Assembly (NCBI RefSeq): GCF_963678635.1
Contig: NC_087069.1
Span: 35,879,959 to 35,943,958, forward strand
From: Symsagittifera roscoffensis
Lineage: Eukaryota > Xenacoelomorpha > Acoela > Convolutidae
DNA: 64,000 nt
Reading direction: 5' to 3'
Below are positions 51,968 to 64,000 of the stretch, piece after piece (the first letter of the stretch is position 1; every line of letters begins with the position of its first letter). Below the pieces are notes generated by a model. The model saw only the letters and a program-made list of their open reading frames with translations, made no database searches and was not told where the DNA came from. The position numbers and the translations under genes were made by a program.

Positions 51968-54900
51968 TACAATTTGGTTGTAATAGAAGTTTCTTATTCA
52001 TCAAATGGCCCTGTGTTTTGAGCGTAATTTTGAACCGGACAAATTGAACAACCTTATGGGTTTAATTTTGAGTTCAAATTAGGAGCATTAAATCATATAT
52101 TAAAACTTTGGTTGAAACTCCAAGCTATCTTTATGGAATCATTTTTCGTCTAAAGTGAACCCAACTTCTGATAAATGAGTTTGAAAAACCAGATTAATTA
52201 TTTTATCCGATTGTTTTATATGATCACTAAGCGAGCTTGCTAAGCCTACAATGCAGTGCAATCTCGATTGAGCGTAAAAAAAGCTTGATCGGAAAACAAT
52301 CACACGGTACAAAAAACATCATCACAATTCCTTGATTTTTTGCTAATTATTGAAAGAATGGATCCAGCAGCATCGTATCTCTTCGTTTTGGTAAGAAAAA
52401 ATTACTTCACTTGAATTAAAGGGTGTCAAAAAAAATCCCTCATTTTGAAGTTTTCTCACTGCAAGCGATAATGGTGCTGAAAACAGACTGATCGATCCCC
52501 CATCGAAGCTTGTCGACTTGTGTATCTACACTGATTGACTCTTTTCGTGATATGTGTTAAGGCCTTTCGATTCATAAAAAATTGGTCGACCAACACAGGT
52601 TGCGTCAAAAAACCCACTTTGAACCGACCCAAACGATCGATTCTTAAGTCAGATGAAAACGAAGTCCAGCTGAACTCATGTTATTTTTGAGTGATATAGA
52701 GTTCATAATGACTTGAAATTTCATTACATGTCTAAACTGAAAATTGGCGAGACAAGTGAGGTCAATTGAGATTGAGGTCATTCGAATTCAACTTCTTGAG
52801 GCTTGTTTGATGCGATATGCGGGTGCTTCCGGGCAAATTATATAGATGGGTGTCTGGAGCGAGAAGTTCGCTGGACCGATATATCAAAAAAGAGATTATA
52901 TGGAAGAATTGAAATTTGAAACTTCTGGTTGTTTGGAATCGCGAAGACTAAAAGTTGAAAAAATTGATTCTCTCCAAAAAGTTTTTTTTTTTTTTTAAAA
53001 CTGACTATGAGTTTCAGCGGAGCAAATTTTTTTGAACGTTTTTAGATTTGCGAACTTAAAATTCTTACCAATAATTTTATTGAATATGATATGATACTTG
53101 ACTGAGATACCTTAACAACTATTAAATGTTTTGAGGCTAGAAGTCATTTGACCCTAATAAGTTCAGTCAATAAGAACCTCAATTCGTCCAATGTCGAGCT
53201 TCATTCTTAACATATTCACGCTATTTACAGTTTCAGTCCAGAGCCTAAACTGGATCAAATTGTAATCTGGACTGAGGCGATAAAATTAATTCCCCACTTT
53301 GATAAAGTGTTGCAAACACTACCAGGTTTTCCAGTCGGAATTTAGTTCCTTAAGTTTGGAAGTTATAGAAACAAGACTGCGGGTTATTGGTAAACTAGTT
53401 AGGTAGTTAGTTACCAATTGTTTACTGCAATGACGTTTGTTGTATTGGATAATCTGGCAAGTTTAGAATAGACTAAACATGGTAGACATATGACTTTGGA
53501 TTACTAGACTTTGGTTTTTATTACATTTTGGAACAATTTTAGCCAATTAGTCAATTTTATAATATCAGGCAATAAACGCTGATTGTTCAATTAACGTAAA
53601 TTTAAAAGCTATAAAATGGATTAGAGAACAGCTTCAATATAACTCTTCAAAATTGAAAATATTTTTTTAGCAATTTTGACAAAAAAAACGAACAGAGCAA
53701 AAAGCTTGACCGTGAATAACTCAACAACTCAATTTTAAATATCGCTTTTAAAAACCGAAAAAAAACTGTTGAAAAAATTGAAAATTATTAAATATTTATA
53801 TTGTTTAAAATCGGCAACTCCTATTTATTCTAGAGACCTCTTTTATAAAATTATCAAGGCCACGCCCCTTCATGCTTTTGTATCTGAATGATTTTGGAAA
53901 CACCCCATAGGTTACAGCATGTAATTCTGGAGACTCTATGGCAACTTTTAATGACTCAGGTAGAGCTTAAAATCATTCAAGAAACATCGTCTTGAAGTCT
54001 TCTGAGCTACGATAAAGTTTCGAGCTACATTTGATAATTTGAGAGAAAGTGTCGTTTTGTAAATCTTATTAAAATAGTTTAAAACTCACTTCATTTGACA
54101 AAATCTTCGAGAGAACAAATTTGAAAAATCCGAAGAGCAAATTCAATTATCAGCTGTCGTCAAGTTCAAACAAAGCGTAGCGAAGCTTCTTTACTAACAA
54201 CTTGTGTTTAGAGTGTACTTTTTATCTCCTCTTAATACAAAGGCAGAATCTTAGTCAAAACAGGTCGGTCTAAAAGGTCAATAAAGGTTCTTTGAATTTT
54301 GCCCGACTTCACTCCACAAAAGTGAAGCAAAAGTTCAAATACGAAGAGAAATTTCAAAAAATCATACTTTCCAAAATTGTCAAATTAGGTATATAAAACT
54401 CTGATTTTTGATAGGAAACTTCCAAAAACCCGAATGCAAAGTTTATGCAATAAGTTTTGCATTATCATCCCGCCTTTTGTATAACGAATGATGAAAGTCA
54501 AACATCCAAATCAAGCTCGAGTCTCGAATGGGAAGAAAGATTACAAATTTTGAAGATAATTGTTAATTTGATCTTCTTTTGTGAAGCAACTTCGCCGGAA
54601 AACTTTGTGTTTTACCTTTATTTATTTTAACAAAATAAGTATATTTAATTCTTTTATCCTTGGAGAAATTTGCCCTAGATCCGCCATACGTTGGATAGCT
54701 TCATCAGCTTTACCCTGTAATTCTCCAGAGAGCAGAAAACCCTAAATGCGAGAGCTCATATTGAATTCGTAATATTGGCGTATTATCTATTGTTCTGAGT
54801 GAAAACTTATTAAAACTTTTGAAGTTATAGCTCATCAAGGTCAAACTCTCTTCAAAAACTGATTTTGTTAGGTTTGTCATCCTAAAGAACCCAGATGTTT

Positions 54901-55065
54901 CTTTGAAATCAGAAACCACAAGTTATACCATAAATTTTACTTCTTTGTAGATTTACATAGCTTCAACTAGTAATAATTTTACCATGACTTGAAACTTTCA
55001 AAAAAGGCAAATCAATTCATCATTTTTATTCTACTTATCAATTCCATTCATCAAAAAAAAAGATT
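51968..55065. other. Intergenic region upstream of sortilin-family gene
   Basis: About 3 kb of AT-rich DNA without a recognised exon or repeat. The promoter of the downstream gene should be near its 3' end, but no clear motif was seen. Confidence 0.45.
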
Positions 55066-55188
55066 ATGAAGTTTTCGATCAAAAATATGTTACCTCTGTT
55101 TTTCATTTTCCTCCACTGGATTTCGTTGACCGACGGTGGTTGCCAGTTTGACCCGATTCTCCAGACCAAACACTCAGCAATCATTCAA
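55066..55188 (+). CDS. Sortilin-family (VPS10 domain) gene, exon 1
   Basis: 41 codons: a signal peptide (MKFSIKNMLPLFFIFLHWIS, residues 1-24 or so) and the start of the luminal domain, ending in phase 0 at CAA/GTAAGT. The start is the first ATG in frame after an A-rich leader. The protein would enter the secretory pathway. Exons 2-5 continue in compatible phases. Confidence 0.75.
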
Positions 55189-55576
55189 GTAAGTTTTCAG
55201 GGAAAATAAATAAAGAATTTCTCACAATTGGATTCTTTTTAGTTCTGCCTACTTCTTTTTGCAGAGGTTTTCTTATCACCATTGCTAAAAACCCGAATTT
55301 TGACGTCTTTTGTAGTTCTCTCAAATTGATTTCCTGAGTTGTCTTGAATCATTATAAATACCCTAACTTTGATCAAGTTTCCTGAGGCATTTTTCTGCAC
55401 ATTTTTGTAAAATTTTGACCTAAAAATTGCGTTTTTTGGCGCGCGGATTTTGTTCACTAATGAGCTTGAGCTGAAGAAAAACGCTTAGAATAGGGCTCTA
55501 CTCAAAGCTGTTTATTGGCTCAATTCTTTACTGAAAAAACGCTCAAATTTCTGCTCAAACTAATTGTGAAAATTGT

Positions 55577-55690
55577 ATTATCCAAGCAGGCCTCTCCCAC
55601 AGGCAATGGGTACGGATCCTGGTGGGTCTCAAACCACTGGCCTTTTGATTGAGAGGCGGAAACTCTAGCTACTACCTCCTTGCTCCTCGC
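55577..55690 (-). mobile_element. tRNA-like SINE fragment in intron 1
   Basis: The minus strand has a B-box-like GGTTTGAGACCC and, about 30 nt before it, a weaker A-box-like GTAGTAGCTAGAGTTTCCGC. Ends were not defined. Confidence 0.35.
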
Positions 55691-55942
55691 CTTTTTGTCA
55701 AAAAATATATTTGTCACGCCCTCACATTGGGAAAAAAAAAACGGGAAAAGCTTGCATCAGTGTGTATATCTGATTTTGAAATTTTTTTTGTTCCTTTTTC
55801 TATAAAACGTTGTCTATTCGAGCAAAACCTATTTTTTCTCTTCTAGTACTAGAGCTTTGTGACACGTCACCACCTTGAAAAACAACCAGTAAAGAATTAT
55901 CTCCATGTCCATCAAGTAATCACACCTGCTTCTTTCATGTAG

Positions 55943-56087
55943 TATTCTTTGTCCAACTTTGTGGTTTCCCTGATGAAGGCCTTCAACTACCCCCCGACAG
56001 TGACTCACGATGGATATAACTACACAGACTACGACTACGGCTTCTCCTACAACTTCAGAAAAGTAGCTCCACACGTTGATCTGAACG
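55943..56087 (+). CDS. Sortilin-family gene, exon 2
   Basis: 48 codons plus one base. The acceptor is TTCTTTCATGTAG and the donor AACG/GTAAGAG. It encodes SLMKAFNYPPTVTHDG and a Tyr-rich stretch (YNYTDYDYGFSYNFR) with one N-glycosylation sequon. Phase 1 at the end matches exon 3. Confidence 0.8.
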
Positions 56088-56237
56088 GTAAGAGAGGCAG
56101 ATAAGAAATGCATGGACTCATCAAATGACATAGATTACTGAAAGTAGTTCAGTTTTTAGCTTCGAACAAAGAACATTGAAAACTTAATTGTTGTGACCCG
56201 CACTGACAAGCCCAACATTGAACTTTATATTGAGGAG

Positions 56238-56666
56238 CAGTGGCCGATTTAGGGGGGGGGTGTGTTCGGACGCCCTCTCCTTAGGGATTCGACCCTCTGC
56301 CGACCCAAAGGGTCCCCCTTTGGTACTTTTTATGAGATCCATTTTTGCTGACGGATCCTAAAATTTTTCTAAAGACGCCTTTGGCGCCAATATATACTAA
56401 CTTTGGGGGAGCGCGCGCCAAAAAAAACGCGATTTTTTTTGTCAAAATTTTCCAAAAATTGCCTAAAACGGCTTTTTGACCAGTTTTTTTTCAAAAATTT
56501 GCCTGCGGTGCAGAAAATTTGGCCAAAACAGCGTCTTTTCACTGTTTTAGGAGAGCTCTGAAAATCAATTTGGTCGACCTAAAAAAAAGGTCGTCAAAAT
56601 TTTTGATAATTTTTGAAACTTTTTTGAAAATCCGCTCCTCTCGAGAAAATCCTAAATCCGCCCCTG
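56238..56666 (-). mobile_element. hAT-like MITE H, copy 2, in intron 2
   Basis: 429 bp, inverted relative to 24459-24870. The right end AAATCCGCCCCTG is intact and the left end is decayed (CAGTGGCCGATTTAGG). It has a perfect 8-bp TSD, ttgaggag (56230-56237 and 56667-56674). Confidence 0.9.
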
Positions 56667-57009
56667 TTGAGGAGTATATTGATAACATACCGTAAAGAAA
56701 ATTACAGAGGCCATATAGAAACTTATTTAGAATATTTAGAATGGATTAAGTCGATTTTTTCATTTAAAAAAATTCTATAGTCCAAAAATTGGGTTTAAAT
56801 CAATTTGATGGATTTTCGCAAATTAATGTAAATCATCAAAATCTGAACACATTTGATCTAACTTATTTATTCCTTTTGTTTTGAAACTAAAGGAATGAAA
56901 AACTCAAATGAAAATACACACTGAAAATACACACTGTTTGGCCTGAATACAAAATTGTAATCAGGCCAAACATAAAAAAGTTAATTGAGTAGCGTAAGTC
57001 ATAGCTTTA

Positions 57010-57543
57010 TTGTTCCGTCTTTCGATACGAAAGTAACGGAGTATTTGTGCTCGGGGTGAGTTTTTTTCAGACAAATTTCGAATTCTTAGCTAGCCATTTT
57101 TGACGGAATTTTTTGTATCATTCGAAAGCTATTGTTGTCCTGAGCTTAAATTTGAAAAGATATTTTGCCTGTGATCATTTTTCGTAGAGTTATGAGGGTG
57201 TAAAGATTGCCATTTTGGTCATTTTGAACAATTTGGGACAATTAACGCGCGATATAATTCGCGCTATTAACGCGTAAGCGGAGATTTAATCCGTATTAGA
57301 AATCATTCTAAATTGGTTGAAAGAAGCTTATCTGCCGTAATTGATTTGTTACAAGAATAAAATCTATCCTTTTGTACTTTATATGGCGTGTGGGGGGATG
57401 ATTGTCATATAAAAAATTTCAAATTTGGATTTTTTTTTTCATTTTCTTTTATTACATTTAATTGTTTAATGTTATTACTGCTCCATGAACCTTAAAAGGC
57501 AGTCGGAATATTCAGGGGTTCGATTGATACGAGCAGTCTTGTT
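57010..57543 (+). mobile_element. Helentron-like element D, intron copy
   Basis: Full-length D unit starting TTGTTCCGTCTTTCGATACG and ending GATACGAGCAGTCTTGTT. The 3' hairpin is weakened (CAGGGGTTCGATTG). Confidence 0.65.
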
Positions 57544-57631
57544 TTCATTTTCACTATTGTTTCATAGTCTAGAAAGTTTGAATGTAATCTGTATATAATT
57601 TGAATGAAATTGTATATGAATGAGCTGCGCT

Positions 57632-58100
57632 TTAAGGTCTATGGAGCAGTAAAATTTAAATGTTAAAACAAAATTGTAAAAAATATTTTGAAAAATGAAT
57701 TGTTTTGTGAAAACATCCCCCCACACGTTATATTAATTAGAAAATGATAGATTTTGCTCCTGTTAAAAATCAATTATGGCTTATTAGCTTCCTTGAACCA
57801 TTCTGGAACGACTTCTAAGATGGATTAAATCTCGCTTACGCGTTAATAGCGCAAAACATATCGCGCATTAATTGTCCCAAATTGGCCAAAATGCCCTTCT
57901 TTAAACCCTCATAACTTTACGAAAAACAATCATAGGAGAAATATTCTTTCAAATGTAAGCTCAGGACAACAATACCTTTTGAATTACATAAAAAAATCCC
58001 GTCAAAAATGGCTACTTAAAAAATCGAAATTGGTCTGAAGAAAAAAAAACCCACCCTGAGAACAAATATTCCGTTAATGTCGTTGCGAAAGTCGGAACAA
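57632..58100 (-). mobile_element. Helentron-like element D, inverted 3'-truncated copy
   Basis: A reverse-complement D unit lacking the terminal hairpin; the 5' end GTCGGAACAA is at 58091-58100. With 57010-57543 it forms an inverted pair about 90 bp apart that could fold into a long hairpin in the intron transcript. Confidence 0.65.
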
Positions 58101-58596
58101 AAACCTAGAAATGGATTTAAACTAATTAAGAATTGGTTGAAATTGAATTTTTAAGCTACAATTTTTTAGCTAAATTAATCGATTTTAAATCAATTCAAAC
58201 CAACTCTAGTTAAGTCTGTGCTATTTCATTTGCAACAAGTTGATTGCAATGTTTTTCTTGAGAGTACGAGTATCTCAGCATTGTTTTGTGATAAAATCAA
58301 GTGGGGGCTAGCTTCTCATCGTGTAATTTTGTAAGTCTCGTGTTTTTTAGTCTGAAAACGGAAAAATTAAATCCGAATTACAACAGAAGAGCTTTAAAAT
58401 GAAATCACTCTTTGTCTTTCACAAGTTTTCTTTGATTAATCAAAAGCAGGTAGAAAAACCAATGTTAATCCTTCATTCTGCTGGCTCTTTTCATTAAAGC
58501 GATCGGAACAACAACTTTATTATTATTTATTTAAAAAACTTAAATGAAATACTTCAAATCTCTTCCTAAAAAAGACTACTTTGCTACTAAAGACTA

Positions 58597-59067
58597 AACA
58601 AGACTGCTCGTATCAGGTCAGGGTGAAACCCTGAAGGTTCCGACTGGCTTTAAGGTTTATGGAGCAGCAGTAATAACATTAAAAAAATTAAATGAAATAA
58701 AATAAAATGAATCCTCCCCCCACACGCCATATAAAGTACAAAAAGAGAGATTTCGTTCCTTGTAACAAATCAATTATGGCAAATAAGTTTCTTTCAACCA
58801 ATTTGGAACGATTTCTTAGACAGATTAACTCTCCGCTTACGCGTTAATAGCGCGAAATTTGGCAACCTTTAAACCCCCATAACTTTACGAAAAATGATCA
58901 CAGGTAAAATATCTTTTCAAATTTGAGCCCAGGACAACAATACCTTTCGAATGATAAACAAAAATTCCGTCAAAAATAGCTAGTTTAAAAGTCGAAACTT
59001 GTCTGAAGAAAAAAAAACCACCCCGAGCACAAATATTCCGTTACTTTCGTATCGAAAGACGGAACAA
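58597..59067 (-). mobile_element. Helentron-like element D, inverted copy in a minisatellite
   Basis: An inverted D unit with the hairpin CAGGGTGAAACCCTG near its 3' end. Both sides carry repeats of AAAAAGACTACT (58570-58590 and 59068-59125), as if the element inserted in or generated the array. Confidence 0.65.
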
Positions 59068-60421
59068 AAAGACTACCAAAAAAGACTACTCTTCCTAAAA
59101 AAGACTACTAAAAAAGACTACTTTGCGATAGACCCTGATTGAAATTTTTCGAAATAATTCCTTCAATGTTGAAAGAAAACTGTTGAATGGATTTTTCTAA
59201 CGTTTATGAAGCTTTGAGCATAAGTAATCACCTTCAAATTTTTGTAATCAGTTAGAGCTCAGTTGATCAGTTGTTGCTTTGAGGAAAGAATTCTTCGGAC
59301 TCAAATGTCTGAAATGACTTCTGAGCCAGATGAATTTGTCACCTACGCATGCATACTTAACTGGAAAAACCCCGCATTAATCATCCCAAATTCGTCAAGT
59401 TTGCAATTTCAAAGCCATAATTTTTAAAGAAAAGCTCGCAGCTAAACTTTTCTTGGTGGAAAACTTTGCAAAAATTTGAACTTAATCTAGCCGTCACAGA
59501 CGCTTGATTAAGCTGAGCACAAGTAATTTAATTGTTTTTTGTTTTAATTAAGAGCCAAAAACTTAGCTTAATTTAATTTTTTTTTCTTTTTTCAATAAGC
59601 TTTGAAACCAACAAATAACTTAAAAATGTGGTTTTAGAGTAAGAGTTTCACAATGCAGGAGATGAGAGCACTGAGATTTAAAAAGTATAGAAGTTAGCAC
59701 CCTTCAGAACTCCCCAAAACTGTATGAAAAAAAAACATGGTTTTTTGTTCCGACCATTGAAAATGGGGAGGAACTTTGGATTCGGGTGTTTTATTTTTTT
59801 TTGCTTTTTGTTTTCCACGCAAAATTAGGTACCACAAATAATCATTGGACTGGGTTGAGTGATATATCATATTAAAGCCCTTTCAGTCGTGATTCGAACG
59901 ATTTTTTACGGTGTCGAGAAAAAGTTTTTCGGTCAAGTTTCGAGCTAATAAGGTGACCGTGTAGCATAATTTTGGCCGTGAAAAAATAGTTTTACTCAAG
60001 TAAAGATAGTCTTTGGAGTTTTTTAGCGCAACTTTTGGAATCTAAAACTTGAAAAAAAATCAAAACAACAATTCTACAAAAAAAAAATTGAAAAAATTTT
60101 TGATCTTTTTTTCCAATTTTTTTTTTCGTTTTTCTAGTCATTTTTCTTTAAAAACTGTTTTACAATTGGCCTACTTTATTCTGATTTTGAATTTGCCTAA
60201 GTTCAATTTTTTCTTTCAAAACTTTGTATCACAACACGGAGAAAAAAACGACACAAATTTGAAAAAAAAACTTTTTTGTATTTTTCAATTCTGCCGTCGG
60301 AACATTCTATGCTACTTGCACAGTAACCGGCTATCCTTGTTACGTTTGAAAGTGGTCGGCTTATTACAAACCATTGCCTTCCTATAACCTTTTTATTCAT
60401 CAAAACGTGTTTTTTTTTCAG

Positions 60422-60665
60422 ACGCGTCAATCAACTATTTCTACCTTGGTCCCCACCCAGCCAGTCTGCTTCTGGTCATCTCCGGCACCAGATACCTCCA
60501 CCCCCTGCAAACAATGAGATCCACACACCCAGATGCAGATGAGCCCCCCAATCGGATTCTGAGGGCCACTCGGGTGGTGTGGCGGGAGATGGAGGGACAG
60601 GTGTTCAAGAACGTCACCGATGAGATACTGGAGGATCCAGAACACTACATAGAACAGACTATCAA
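60422..60665 (+). CDS. Sortilin-family gene, exon 3
   Basis: 244 nt entering in phase 1 and leaving in phase 2 (ATCAA/GTAAGT). It encodes a propeller blade (NYFYLGPHPASLLLVISGTR) and FKNVTDEILEDPEHYIEQT, which resembles the segment just before a sortilin blade. GC content is clearly higher than the flanking introns, as expected of a real exon. The intron before it is 4.3 kb and full of repeats. Confidence 0.85.
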
Positions 60666-61273
60666 GTAAGTTTCTCACTTTCTCTCTAGAACATAACTTA
60701 CATATCTAACTTTTTCTTACTTGTTGGGCAACATGCAATTAATTTAAGCACAGTGAACGCTCCTAATCCATTTTAGCATTAAGAAAACAATCAACAGATC
60801 TAGAATTTTTCCAGGTGGCTTCCTGTGAATGAGAATTGGTAGTCAGATATTCCTGAAGCGAAAATTTGGCAAACGTTTTTGAGAATACAAGCAACGTTGC
60901 TGATTTTCTTTCAGAAACAACCGTAGAGGGAAGGAAAGCCCATGATTTCTTGGTGCTTTCGATTGCTTTCATTGTCATTTTTCCTTGTAAAAAATCACAA
61001 AAATTGCCCTTAAACAGAATTTGATATAAAAATGTATATCTGTCTCCCAAAAAATGTGTTCGACAAGGTATCGCCATTTGAAGCGGGTTATGGAAACAAG
61101 AACTGGAGGTGCGCCCCCTCCCCTACCCATAAAACGCTAGTGGTTTCCGCAAGGTTTGCGTCCTTCTAGCCGATATTGTGCAAAAAGAGCAAATTTTATT
61201 TGTCTTGAAACAAACAAAATGGAGTCTGAATTTTAAAAAAAGACTTCCCATGAACAAATGTTTTCTTTTGCAG

Positions 61274-61439
61274 ACTGAAGAATGACGCGAAAGGAAGTCT
61301 GTTATTCCTGGTGAGCAGATACGACCAGGCTGACAGTATGTATATGTCCTTCACAGAAGATGCTGGGAAAAGCTACAAGCGCAGGAATATCCCCCACCAT
61401 GTGAAGCAGAAACTGAGCAGTCTCGCGTTCTACAGAAGG
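61274..61439 (+). CDS. Sortilin-family gene, exon 4 (Asp-box)
   Basis: 166 nt, with acceptor TTTTCTTTTGCAG and donor AGG/GTAGGT (phase 0 out). It encodes LLFLVSRYDQADSMYMSFTE followed by DAGKSYKR. The SFTEDAGKSYK stretch is an Asp-box of the kind that recurs in VPS10 ten-bladed propellers and sialidases. Confidence 0.88.
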
Positions 61440-61894
61440 GTAGGTGGAGAGAAAATACTCTCCGAGCCAATTTTTGAGGCCATAGTTAAAGGCCATATAA
61501 GAAATACCGTAACAATCTCAAGGCCATGAGTAACGGCAGAAAGATGAAAGTCATGACCAGCGGTCCTTTGGTACCATAATATGTTGAATGACTTTAATTC
61601 AAAATCTTAAGCCCCCCAATTGCCGCTTTGCACGTTCAGTTTGGTTAGCAGTGACCATCTGCAAAAATATCAAAATTTGAATTTTTATTTTGCAGTTTTT
61701 TATGATTTTTTTTTGCAATTTTGTGGCAAAAAATAGCGTTTTTGTAGCGCGCCCTAGCCCTCAAATTTGAACGCAATCGTGTCGGGATCCGCTTGAGGGT
61801 GAGGCAAGTTTATCTATATAAAAATGTAGAAAAACCCGATTGTATTTCTGTTTTTTTTCCACATATATAAACCGTCTTCTTTTATTTTTCCCAG

Positions 61895-62087
61895 TCTGAC
61901 GCCTTGCAGCCCAGCCCCTCATCCATGCAACGCCTTCTTGCAGCCAACACCTTCTTCACTCTGGACGGGGGAGAGACTTGGAAGGAGATTCTGAGCAGGG
62001 GCTACTTCCCCTCATACCAGCAGAAGCCACACAAGACTGTGTGGATCAATGACACTACTATACTCACTTCCACTCACACTTCATATG
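61895..62087 (+). CDS. Sortilin-family gene, exon 5 (Asp-box); gene continues past window
   Basis: 193 nt, with acceptor TTTATTTTTCCCAG and donor ATG/GTTAGC (phase 1 out). It encodes RLLAANTFFTLDGGETWKEI, a second Asp-box (TLDGGETW), then KTVWINDTTILTSTHTSYG. This order of two Asp-boxes followed by a 'DTTIL'-type strand parallels sortilin VPS10 domains. VPS10 receptors sort ligands between Golgi, endosome and cell surface. The 10CC module, membrane span and tail are not in the window. Another Asp-box protein cannot be fully excluded. Confidence 0.85.
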
Positions 62088-64000
62088 GTTAGCCTTTTTT
62101 TAAACTCATTTTGGCTTAAAAACTCTGAGGCTCTGTTTTTGGACAGTGCAAAATAAATAAATAAATATATGTATATATATATATATATTTTGGTTTGTTT
62201 CAAAAATTCTCAGTGGCGGCTTTGTTCGCAGTTAATTCAAAAAGTTGTACACAAAAAAGTCTTCCTGCTGTATAAGTGAAGTTTATTAAAACGAAATGCT
62301 TTGCAAATTATTTGAAGCGAGAATTTTCAGCAGTAAAAAACGATTGAAAACAGTGACAAAACAGAAAAAAAGTTTCCCATTACAGAGCTTATGTAATTAT
62401 TAGTGTTTTGATATGCTTTTAACAAAACTGAACAGTTAGTCTCATTAAAATAGACAAGGTCGAACAAAATTAGTTGCCGTAAAACTTCAAAGAAGTTTTG
62501 TATTCAAGCCAAATGAGGCTTCTTTAGTTTGGTTTGTTTTTAGATTTTTTCTAATCGAGTTTGGTGCTAAATGCTAAATACAGATAATTTTAAGTTCTAA
62601 TATTATATGGAGTTGCTGTCTGTTTTGTCAAAAATGTCAATTTCATTCAAAATAAAACAAATTAACTCAACAATTTTTCTCAAAGCATCGCAATTACAAA
62701 AATTAACATTTTGAGGACCTTACAATTTTGTTTAATCACTTTGTGTTAAAGTAATTGCAGTCTTCGATATTTAAACTTTTTAAATCAATTATTTGAGGCT
62801 AATTGCTCCCAAAGAGTGTGATGGTTGCTTGCGGCATCTGCGTTTTCGGAGACAATTACATCGAAACCCAACGAACCTGAATTTTATCCAAATATCTTAC
62901 CAAATTCAATTTCCAGGAAAACACAATTATTTTAAATTGGAAATTAAATTTGGTAGGCTAGCTGGATAGTTTTGATTTTTAAAATTATTTATTTGTCGAA
63001 CTATAATTTTTTGTCATCCGAGAGAAATGTCAGTGGTTTCGATGTGTTTTTCTCCACAAATCCAGATACCGCAAACAAGCGTCACAACCTTTGGAAACGA
63101 TTCGAAGCAAAAAATTGATCAAAAAATTTAGGTCTTGAAGACCGCAATTAAACTTAACAAGATGTTTTATAAGTTTCAACTGGACACAAGCAAATTACAA
63201 AAAAAAAACTGCAAAAGCATCAAAGCTACAAAAAAGAAACAGAACCACTAATGAAAATTCAATCTTCACGGCATTATTATGAGCCCGCACTGGAGTTTCA
63301 GCAATAAAAAGCAAAGATTCTGGATTTTTTGTCATCTCTATATAAAAGAAAAAAATTTGTTATTCATATTCGTTTGAAAATGAATTTCACTTATGTTTTT
63401 TTTTCAAATCAATCAAACCCAATTTAACAGACTTTGATCAGTGACATAAGATTATGATTTTGATGAAATATTTTAGTAGATTCCCAAAAAATTAAACAAT
63501 TAAATTTCACACAAAAATTTACCAAAAAAACAGTTTTTGTATATGGCTACAAGGCCTCTATATTGAAAAAAATCAGGTGTTGAAATTGTAAATTCTACCA
63601 TCACAGAGAACCTTCATTGTGAATCTTATGTTTTTTATTTAAACTTATATGCAAAAGAAAGAACTAAGAAAGATTTTCTCTGGAAACTCTTTCTTAGTTC
63701 ATAAAACTGGTTCAACTTTTGGCGAAAATGTTTTATCAATTTTGGAATTTTTTAATGAAAAAGGGCTTATCAAACATTTTTCAATAATTGAGTTGTATGC
63801 TAATCCTTTTTCGTCCAATGATAAGCATAGTCTTGATGATGTGAGCCCGACGTAAGCTCAATTAAATTTACTTAAAAATCCTTATGGAAGGTTTTATGAA
63901 ACAAAAACTTTTCATAGAACCCATGCATGGAATCGTTTGACTATCATTTTTTGTATGGCAGTGTATGATAAGCCTTTCTTTGTATGGTGGTGAGCATGGA
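62088..64000. other. Intron of sortilin-family gene, no further exon seen
   Basis: AT-rich, with a (TA)n run near 62166. A 68-codon frame at 63649-63855 (SFLVHKTGSTFGENVLSILE) is open but unrecognised and could be a repeat relic. A 13-bp perfect hairpin lies at 63661-63700. Confidence 0.5.

Noticed and set aside
60049-60387. 112-codon Phe/Lys-rich ORF
   Set aside because: AT-rich low-complexity intron sequence ending just before the exon 3 acceptor.
1-64000. CRISPR arrays, bacterial operons or prophage
   Set aside because: No regular spacer arrays or prokaryotic gene organisation; spliced genes and retroelements show the DNA is eukaryotic.

Overview
The window is AT-rich eukaryotic DNA from a metazoan, most likely an invertebrate. 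Support comes from a secreted trypsin-like serine protease with introns, a multi-exon sortilin-family (VPS10 domain) gene, and a dense mix of animal-type transposons. The species cannot be named from the sequence. Few host exons are visible; most of the window is transposable element or unassigned intergenic and intronic DNA. There is one 200-N assembly gap at 10027-10226.

Layout. (1) 1-9,300: a swarm of short TIR elements (MITEs) of three subfamilies, here called A, B and C. All have ends of the GGCTCTTTTCC type, several have exact 8-bp target duplications, and some are nested. A tandem duplication of about 0.7 kb and a tRNA-type SINE lie among them. The first trypsin exon (1551-1788) sits inside this swarm. 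(2) 9,300-13,980: repeats, the N gap, microsatellites and a degenerate minisatellite. (3) 14,050-24,900: a tandem Ty3/gypsy-like array that shares LTRs (tail, LTR, gag-pol, LTR, gag), running into a second, heavily decayed pol. A hAT-like MITE with a perfect TSD is inserted there. (4) 25,303-25,439: the last trypsin exon. The exons that should carry catalytic Asp and Ser are not visible.

(5) 25,608-42,063: the most striking region. A perfect palindrome with 118-bp arms was split by a 16.2-kb LTR retrotransposon or endogenous-retrovirus-like element with 4-bp TSDs. Its 410-bp LTRs differ at only two positions. It carries a small basic ORF, gag, zinc knuckle plus protease, RT, RNase H and the integrase N-terminus, a Pro/Thr/Ser-rich reading frame without ATG, a frameshifted envelope-like gene, and an intact 602-codon ORF of unknown function followed by a textbook mini-intron. 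Gag-pol is in one frame, punctuated by two stop codons, and most of the integrase core is missing.

(6) 42,746-44,350: three tandem Helentron-like non-autonomous units. (7) 45,352-45,870: a second copy of a TIR element that carries a tRNA-like Pol III promoter (first copy 5747-6254). (8) 48,268-51,810: a decayed LINE with a hairpin and microsatellite 3' end. (9) 55,066-62,087: five exons of the sortilin-family gene, running off the window, with Helentron-like and hAT-like repeats in its large second intron.

The two host genes are both on the + strand and probably unrelated. The rest is best read as a layered record of transposition, with nesting order recoverable from target duplications.
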